This document shows, piece after piece, positions 35,174 to 39,507 of a stretch of 39,507 bases of DNA. This stretch comes from Pedosphaera sp. GTDB lineage: Bacteria; Verrucomicrobiota; Verrucomicrobiia; Limisphaerales; AAA164-E04. The notes under the pieces were generated by a model that was not told the origin of the DNA, searched no databases, and saw nothing but the letters and a program-made list of their open reading frames with translations. How positions within the stretch are numbered: the stretch's first letter is position 1; each line of letters starts with the position of its first letter. The stretch lies in assembly GCA_002686885.1 (NCBI GenBank), contig NYYT01000124.1, positions 9,996-49,502 on the forward strand. Direction: 5' to 3'. The position numbers and the translations under genes are program-made.

Positions 35174-36061
35174 TCATGAGGGGAGGCCAAAGCGCTGCGC
35201 CGCGGGAGCATGGATGGCCTTGAAGGTTTGCGTGAGGGAGGGAAGAGAAGATTCGATGGCCATACGCTCCAGCGAGCTGGCCCCGACGAAGCCCAGCACA
35301 TCCGTGTGCTGCACGATGCGCTCCACATCTTCAGGAGTGTTGATGGGGCCTCCGTGGGCCAGAGGGATGACCTCCTTGCGCGTTTCCTTGACCGCCCGGA
35401 CAATCGTCTGGCACCGCTCGATGGTATCCTCCCAGCTGACCACGGCCTCTCGCACGCCAATACTCCCCCCGACGGTTGTTCCAACATGCACAATGATGGC
35501 ATCGGCGCCTGCTTCTGCCATGGCGACTGCCTCCGAAGCGGTTGCTACATAAACGATGGAGAACAAATCCATCTTGCGGGCGATGGAGACCATTTCTACC
35601 TCTTTTTGAAAACTCATGCCGGTCTCCTCCAGAACCTGCCGGAATTGACCATCTACAATGCAATGAGTGGGGAAGTTGTTGACTCCGGAAAAGCCCATCT
35701 CCTTGACCTTCAGAAGCCAGTGCCACATGCGCCTTCGGGGGTCCGTCGCGTGCACCCCACAGATGACAGGGGTTTCTTCTACCACGGGCAAGACTTCGAA
35801 CTCCCCGATCTCCATGGCCACTGCATTGGCATCGCCATAGGACATCAGCCCACTGGTAGAACCATGCCCCGCCATGCGGAAGCGCCCTGAATTGTAGATG
35901 ATGATCAAGTCACCCCCCCCTTGTTCGATGAATTTCGCGGAAATGCCTGTCCCCGCTCCGGCAGCGATGATGGCCTTGCCTTCCCTCAGGGTTTGATGGA
36001 GGCGCTCGATGACCTCCTTCCGGGTGTAGGGGTTTCCCTTACCTGTCCATGGGTTCGGCAT
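35174..36061 (-). CDS. TIM-barrel protein of the Tm-1 C-terminal/phosphoenolpyruvate hydrolase-like family
   Basis: A 295-residue protein of the TIM-barrel signal transduction family, annotated in databases as phosphoenolpyruvate hydrolase-like. Seen: KAIIAAGAGTGISAKFIEQGG, IIIYNSGRFRMAGHGSTSGLMSYGDANAV, VICGVHATDPRR, GVNNFPTHCIVDGQFRQ, YVATASEAVAMAEAGADAIIVHVGTTVGG, PLAHGGPINTPEDVERIV and GFVGASSLERMAIE, the usual alternating strand-helix pattern of the family. In plants and fungi this domain is fused to the Tm-1-like domain encoded by the next gene. The biochemical role in bacteria is unresolved. The ATG at 36059-36061 has 83 bases upstream before the opposite end of tcdA. Confidence 0.88.
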   Translation of the reverse strand: MPNPWTGKGNPYTRKEVIERLHQTLREGKAIIAAGAGTGISAKFIEQGGGDLIIIYNSGRFRMAGHGSTSGLMSYGDANAVAMEIGEFEVLPVVEETPVICGVHATDPRRRMWHWLLKVKEMGFSGVNNFPTHCIVDGQFRQVLEETGMSFQKEVEMVSIARKMDLFSIVYVATASEAVAMAEAGADAIIVHVGTTVGGSIGVREAVVSWEDTIERCQTIVRAVKETRKEVIPLAHGGPINTPEDVERIVQHTDVLGFVGASSLERMAIESSLPSLTQTFKAIHAPAAQRFGLPS

Positions 36062-36144
36062 AAGGCAACGATGGTATGGCGCAAAAAGGTTTCATGCAGA
36101 AGGGTTCACGTTAAAACGAGCTGATAATGAATGCAAATCCGGGC

Positions 36145-36954
36145 TCATGGGAGATCTTTATCTGCTCGGCCGAGTGGCGATGGATCGTTGACTTGAATGG
36201 CGCGCAAGGCCAGAGCCGCGGCTGCAAAGCCGAATGAGCCCGTGACCTGCGTGATGCTTCCATAGCCATTGGCACAACCCAGGCGTCCCGATACTTCCCT
36301 AAGGTCGTCCGGGTGACATGCATCGGAAGCAGGTTCTGGCATGCGAGGGGTTTCTGGTGAAAAGACACAGGAGACCCCCATGGATCGAGATCGCGGAAAC
36401 CCATGGGTGGCTCTGAGCTGCTTACGAACTTTTTGAAGGAGCCGGTCGTGATGCACCTGACTCAGATCAGCGGTCTGGATTTGAAAGGGATCCACCTTGC
36501 CACCAGCGGCTCCCGTGCAGATCGCCGCAATCCCTTTTTCGCGAGCGACCTTCAAGATTAGGCACTTGGCCGATGCACGATCAATGGCGTCAATGATCAC
36601 ATCGGCTCCATCGAGCCACCCGTCTGAGGCAGTGCTCTCATTGAAAAAGCGATGATACGCTTCGACCTGGCATTCCGGTTGGAATGCCAAAATACGCTCT
36701 TTCATGACTTCCACCTTCGAAAGCCCCACACTCTCGGTGGTGGCATGGATCTGGCGATTGGTGTTGGTGATGCAAATATCGTCCATGTCGATGAGTGACA
36801 ATTGACCAATGCCACTCCGGGCCAGTGCCTCAGCCGCCCAGGAGCCCACTCCGCCGATACCAATGATACATGCATGGGCTCTTTGGATGCATCCAGCAGC
36901 TTTTGGTCCAACCAATCGCTCAATACCACCAAACCTTTGGTCCCACCCCTTCAT
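36145..36954 (-). CDS. tcdA: tRNA threonylcarbamoyladenosine dehydratase (TcdA/CsdL family)
   Basis: An E1-like enzyme that cyclises t6A to ct6A at position 37 of ANN-decoding tRNAs, using ATP. The 269 residues match the length of E. coli TcdA. Seen: RFGGIERLVGPKAAGCIQRAH, nucleotide-binding IIGIGGVGSWAAEALARSGI, LIDMDDICITNTNRQIHA, VIIDAIDRASAKCLIL, GAAGGKVDPFQIQTADLSQ and YGSITQVTGSFGFAAAALAL. It overlaps the rmuC stop codon in an ATGA arrangement, so translation of the two is probably coupled. MoeB/ThiF relatives are less likely because the CxxC zinc pairs of those enzymes are missing. Confidence 0.92.
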   Translation of the reverse strand: MKGWDQRFGGIERLVGPKAAGCIQRAHACIIGIGGVGSWAAEALARSGIGQLSLIDMDDICITNTNRQIHATTESVGLSKVEVMKERILAFQPECQVEAYHRFFNESTASDGWLDGADVIIDAIDRASAKCLILKVAREKGIAAICTGAAGGKVDPFQIQTADLSQVHHDRLLQKVRKQLRATHGFPRSRSMGVSCVFSPETPRMPEPASDACHPDDLREVSGRLGCANGYGSITQVTGSFGFAAAALALRAIQVNDPSPLGRADKDLP

Positions 36955-38333
36955 GTGTCTTTGCCCGGTGACGGGGCGTCTCGAAGCATTTGAGCTGAGG
37001 GCGTCAGCTCTTTCATTTCTGCGACGGTGTGCTCGGAGAGCTTGAGCAGGCGTTCGCCGCTTGGGCGAATCGATCGCTCGTAACTACCCACGGCTTTGTT
37101 GTAGGCACCACTTGCGGTCTCAAGGCCCGATTTGATTTTATCCATATGATCCACAAATACCATGAGGCGTCGGTAAAGCTCTTCGGCTGCGGAGGCAATG
37201 GCCCGTGCATTTTCGGTTTGAGCATGTTGTTTCCAGCTCACCGAGACACTGCGCAACAGGGCGATCAGAGAAGTGGGTGTTGCCAAAAGTATCTTTCGCT
37301 CTGCGGCCCAGACGATGAGGTCCTGATCCGCCTCCAGCGCAGCGCTGAACAAGGACTCCGCAGGCATGAATAAAATAACGTGATCCAAAGCCTGAGGGAA
37401 TTGCTCCGGGTAATGACGATCAGCCAGCTGGCGAATGGTCAGTTTGAGTTTTGAAACGTGATGCGCCAGTTGCTCTTTTCGCTGAGCAGGATCGGCTTGA
37501 TCCATGTGACCGAGCCCTTCCAGATCGGGTACTTTGGCATCCACCACGATCATGCGATCCCCGGGCAATTTGACAATCATGTCCGGCTTGGCTTCCCCTG
37601 ATTGCACCTGTTCCACAAAATCACAATGAGCGCTCATGCCGGCCGCTTCCACGACGCGTCGCAGGGTTTCCTCACCCCAGCGACCTCGTGCCTGGTTGGA
37701 GCTCAGGATGCGTCTCAACTGAACGGTCTCCTGCGAAAGAGTGAGGTTTTGAGAAGATAAATGCTCCAGTTGATTTTTGAGTTCCCCCATGGATTTGGAA
37801 CGGTGCTGTTCGGTTTCGCTGAGTTGTTTCTGGTATTGCTTGAGATGGTCTTCCAGTGGTTTGACCAGTGCAGCGATGGATTCTTGTCGCTTGGAAAGAT
37901 CTCCCCTGGCTGATTCTTGCAGCGTGGCAAAGGTTTCCTTCGCTAATTGGAGGAAGGCCGGGTGAGTTTCCTTGAGGGCATCATTGCTGAGAGCCTTGAA
38001 AGATTCCTTCAGGCCCTCCAAGGCTTTGCGATGATCTTCCTTGAGGGTGGTCAGGTGTTTCTCGTGCAGCTGGTCCTGCTCTGTTCGATAGGATTCGGCC
38101 GCCTCGAGTCGAGCCTCTGCCTGAGCTTTTTGGTGACGCTCCTTTTCCAGGGAAGACCTCAATTCTTCCACCGTCTGCTGAGAGGATGCAATTTGTTGTC
38201 GGAGCTCGGCCTCCAATCCGTCCTGACGGTTGTCCTTGGAAGGGGCTTGCGGACGCCGATAGAGAATCCCAATCCATCCCGCCATTCCGAGAACAAGGAT
38301 CGTCAAGCATGGAATGATCCACTCTGGACTCAT
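36951..38333 (-). CDS. rmuC: RmuC-family DNA recombination protein
   Basis: A 460-residue member of the RmuC family, linked in E. coli to limiting inversions at short repeats and predicted to contain a PD-(D/E)XK-like nuclease core. An N-terminal membrane anchor (about 5-25, WIIPCLTILVLGMAGWIGIL) is followed by a long coiled coil (about 38-215, rich in E, Q, K, L). The core domain follows (SNQARGRWGEETLRRVVEAAGM, KPDMIVKLPGDRMIVVDAKVP, RQLADRHYPEQFPQALDHVILFMPAESLF, ILLATPTSLIALLRSVS). It lies 9 bases after ridA. Confidence 0.94.
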   Translation of the reverse strand: MSPEWIIPCLTILVLGMAGWIGILYRRPQAPSKDNRQDGLEAELRQQIASSQQTVEELRSSLEKERHQKAQAEARLEAAESYRTEQDQLHEKHLTTLKEDHRKALEGLKESFKALSNDALKETHPAFLQLAKETFATLQESARGDLSKRQESIAALVKPLEDHLKQYQKQLSETEQHRSKSMGELKNQLEHLSSQNLTLSQETVQLRRILSSNQARGRWGEETLRRVVEAAGMSAHCDFVEQVQSGEAKPDMIVKLPGDRMIVVDAKVPDLEGLGHMDQADPAQRKEQLAHHVSKLKLTIRQLADRHYPEQFPQALDHVILFMPAESLFSAALEADQDLIVWAAERKILLATPTSLIALLRSVSVSWKQHAQTENARAIASAAEELYRRLMVFVDHMDKIKSGLETASGAYNKAVGSYERSIRPSGERLLKLSEHTVAEMKELTPSAQMLRDAPSPGKDT

Positions 38334-38342
38334 AGGTGATCT

Positions 38343-38723
38343 TCAGGTGTGGGCGATTGCTTCGATTTCGACTTTCGCACCCATCGGCAGGGCGGCGACC
38401 TGAATGGTCGATCGTGCGGGATAGGCATCGACAAAAAAGCGAGCATAGACCTCGTTCATGGCCGCAAACTCTGCCAGGTCGGTCATGAACACGGTGGTTT
38501 TCATCACATGCGACAGGTTCAGACCCTCACTTTCAAGAAGGCCCTGCAAATTTTGAAGAACGCGCTGGGTTTGTTCTTTGATGCCTCCGGGTACCAGTAG
38601 ATTGGTTTCAGGGTCCAGCGGGATCTGTCCCGCCGTGAATACGAGCCCATCCTTGCGGGTACCATGATTGTAGGGCCCGACTGCCTTGGGAGAGTTTTCA
38701 GGAGAAAAAGTTTTTTTCAGCAT
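38343..38723 (-). CDS. ridA: RidA family enamine/imine deaminase
   Basis: A 126-residue cytoplasmic enzyme that hydrolyses reactive enamine and imine intermediates produced by PLP enzymes, protecting them from damage. Seen: KAVGPYNHG, GLVFTAGQIPLDPETN, VMKTTVFMTDLAEFAAMNEVYARFF and the diagnostic YPARSTIQVAALPMGAKVEIEAIA with Arg104 and Glu121. It is the first gene of ridA-rmuC-tcdA on the minus strand. ATG 38721-38723; no close Shine-Dalgarno. Confidence 0.95.
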   Translation of the reverse strand: MLKKTFSPENSPKAVGPYNHGTRKDGLVFTAGQIPLDPETNLLVPGGIKEQTQRVLQNLQGLLESEGLNLSHVMKTTVFMTDLAEFAAMNEVYARFFVDAYPARSTIQVAALPMGAKVEIEAIAHT

Positions 38724-38928
38724 GATGTTTGATTCTTCCAGATTCTAGGGAGAAGCCTGATACAGATTCAATTTGCAATCCTGCATTGATGCCTCAAAGG
38801 CCGACTTCGATGGGGGCGCTTTTCGAGGCTTCGGAGAGACATTCTTCGCAGTCTCGCCACCATGGCCCAAGGGGCCTATCCAAATATCACTTGCACCAAG
38901 CCTCTCAACTCATCATCTTGTCCTCAAC
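38724..38928. other. Divergent intergenic region between ridA and clpP
   Basis: 205 bases hold the promoters of both genes, but I see no convincing -35/-10 pair. Two short hairpins are present: GAGAC/GTCTC (38836-38855, 10-base loop) and GGCCC-AAG-GGGCC (38864-38876). They lie about 50-90 bases before the clpP start and could belong to its leader. Confidence 0.3.
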
Positions 38929-39507
38929 ATGAGGTTAGATTGTCAGGATTCCGAACCCAAAAAGCCGGTCGCTAGTAAGATCACCGATTCTTTGCTCAAG
39001 CAGCGAATCATCACCCTCTATGGAGAGATCAATCAGGAGGCCGCTGAGCGTGTCACACAGTGTCTTTTGGTGATGGATCATGAATCCAACGACCCCATCC
39101 GCTTGATCATCAACTCGCAAGGTGGACATGTGGAATCTGGCGATACTATTTTTGACATGATTCGCTTCGTCAAATCTAAAGTCTATGTAGTGGGTACGGG
39201 TTGGGTTGCCAGCGCTGGGGCATTGATCTATTCAGCTCCTCCCAAAAAATATCGCCTGAGTCTTCCCAATACGCGATTCATGCTCCACCAACCCATGGGT
39301 GGGGTGGGGGGATCCGCTTCGGACGCTGAGATTGAAGCGCGGGAGATCATCAAGATGCGGGAACGCCTCAACCAGACCTTTGCTGACCAAACGGGCCAGC
39401 CCATCGAGAAAGTGAGGCAAGACAGCGATCGTAATTTCTGGATGAGCCCCAAGGAAGCCATGGATTATGGCTTGGTGGGTAAAGTGATCAAATCGATCAG
39501 CGATTTG
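38929..39507 (+). CDS. clpP: ClpP-family protease subunit with Asn at the catalytic Asp position (3' end cut by window)
   Basis: Not in the ORF track because it runs off the right edge; 193 codons are visible from the ATG at 38929, nearly a full-length ClpP. It would form a barrel-shaped peptidase with a Clp ATPase. Seen: ITLYGEINQEAAERV, LIINSQGGHVESGDTIFDMI (where most ClpPs have NSPGGSV), GTGWVASAGALIYSA with Ser95, RFMLHQPMGG with His120, the handle region EIEAREIIKMRERLNQTFADQTGQ and DSDRNFWMSPKEAMDYGLV. The residue expected to be the catalytic Asp is Asn169. Spacing from Ser95 to His120 to Asn169 (25 and 49) is exactly that of E. coli Ser97-His122-Asp171. L. monocytogenes ClpP1 has the same Asp-to-Asn change. 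A second, canonical clpP may exist elsewhere. The start lacks a Shine-Dalgarno. Confidence 0.9.
   Translation, partial: MRLDCQDSEPKKPVASKITDSLLKQRIITLYGEINQEAAERVTQCLLVMDHESNDPIRLIINSQGGHVESGDTIFDMIRFVKSKVYVVGTGWVASAGALIYSAPPKKYRLSLPNTRFMLHQPMGGVGGSASDAEIEAREIIKMRERLNQTFADQTGQPIEKVRQDSDRNFWMSPKEAMDYGLVGKVIKSISDL

Noticed and set aside
1-39507. Mobile elements, CRISPR arrays, tRNA or rRNA genes
   Set aside because: No transposase or integrase motifs, no regularly spaced repeats, and no tRNA-like T-loop sequences in the short intergenic gaps. The window looks like ordinary chromosome.

Overview
The window is densely coding, with about 30 protein genes, no RNA genes, no mobile elements, and no gene-free stretch above 300 bases. 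The three largest gaps are 7004-7255, 38724-38928 and 23366-23566. The gene mix suggests a member of the Verrucomicrobiota, possibly a marine or polysaccharide-degrading lineage: two Cys-type sulfatases, a two-domain ThuA-like protein, a two-domain DUF1080 protein, a giant LamG/lamin-tail/CotH protein, and topoisomerase subunits of the type also seen in Bacteroidetes. The phylum call is inference from family content. No taxonomic marker such as 16S rRNA is present.

Layout: (1) 1-3021, a manA fragment running off the left edge, divergent from a secreted sulfatase. (2) 3007-7003, a type IIA topoisomerase pair (B subunit then A subunit) on the minus strand, meeting the sulfatase tail to tail. 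(3) 7256-16205, a plus-strand run of secreted ThuA-like protein, giant CotH/LTD protein and RecD2 helicase. (4) 16202-23365, a minus-strand iron-sulfur cluster assembly operon: Fur/PerR regulator, sufB, sufC, sufD, sufT, sufS, a CSSC plus rhodanese-like protein, and an IscU/NifU-type scaffold. (5) 23567-25381, a second sulfatase divergent from the regulator, then a small membrane protein. (6) 25392-28631, a secreted alkaline phosphatase and, just upstream of it, an AAA-like ATPase fused to an FHA domain. (7) 28757-30937, proB-mazG-VOC protein. (8) 31031-33888, a secreted DUF1080 protein divergent from a secreted subtilisin-like protease with an unusual N-terminal domain. (9) 33899-36061, a TIM-barrel protein and a Tm-1-like protein, the two halves of a protein that is fused in plants and fungi. 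(10) 36145-38723, ridA-rmuC-tcdA. (11) 38929 to the right edge, a ClpP paralogue.

How the genes work together: the iron-sulfur block is the best-defined system. It combines SufBCD and SufS with an IscU-like scaffold, has no sufE, and contains a rhodanese-like protein that has lost its catalytic cysteine. Its likely control element is a perfect 7-1-7 palindrome (TTAGAATGATTCTAA) of the PerR-box type, next to a good sigma70-like promoter ahead of the regulator gene. The regulator aligns with PerR at a constant offset but has Cys in place of one metal-ligand Asp. The secreted enzymes (sulfatases, ThuA, DUF1080, CotH/LTD, phosphatase, protease) suggest turnover of sulfated or phosphorylated external polymers, but they are scattered rather than forming one locus.

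Most promising for novelty are the hybrid Suf/Isc operon and its regulator, the AAA-FHA ATPase with a TxxD tail, the secretin-type-domain plus subtilisin fusion, and the residue changes in ParE (Toprim EGDSA to EGVSA) and ClpP (catalytic Asp to Asn). All family calls come from reading the sequence by eye; no database search was run.
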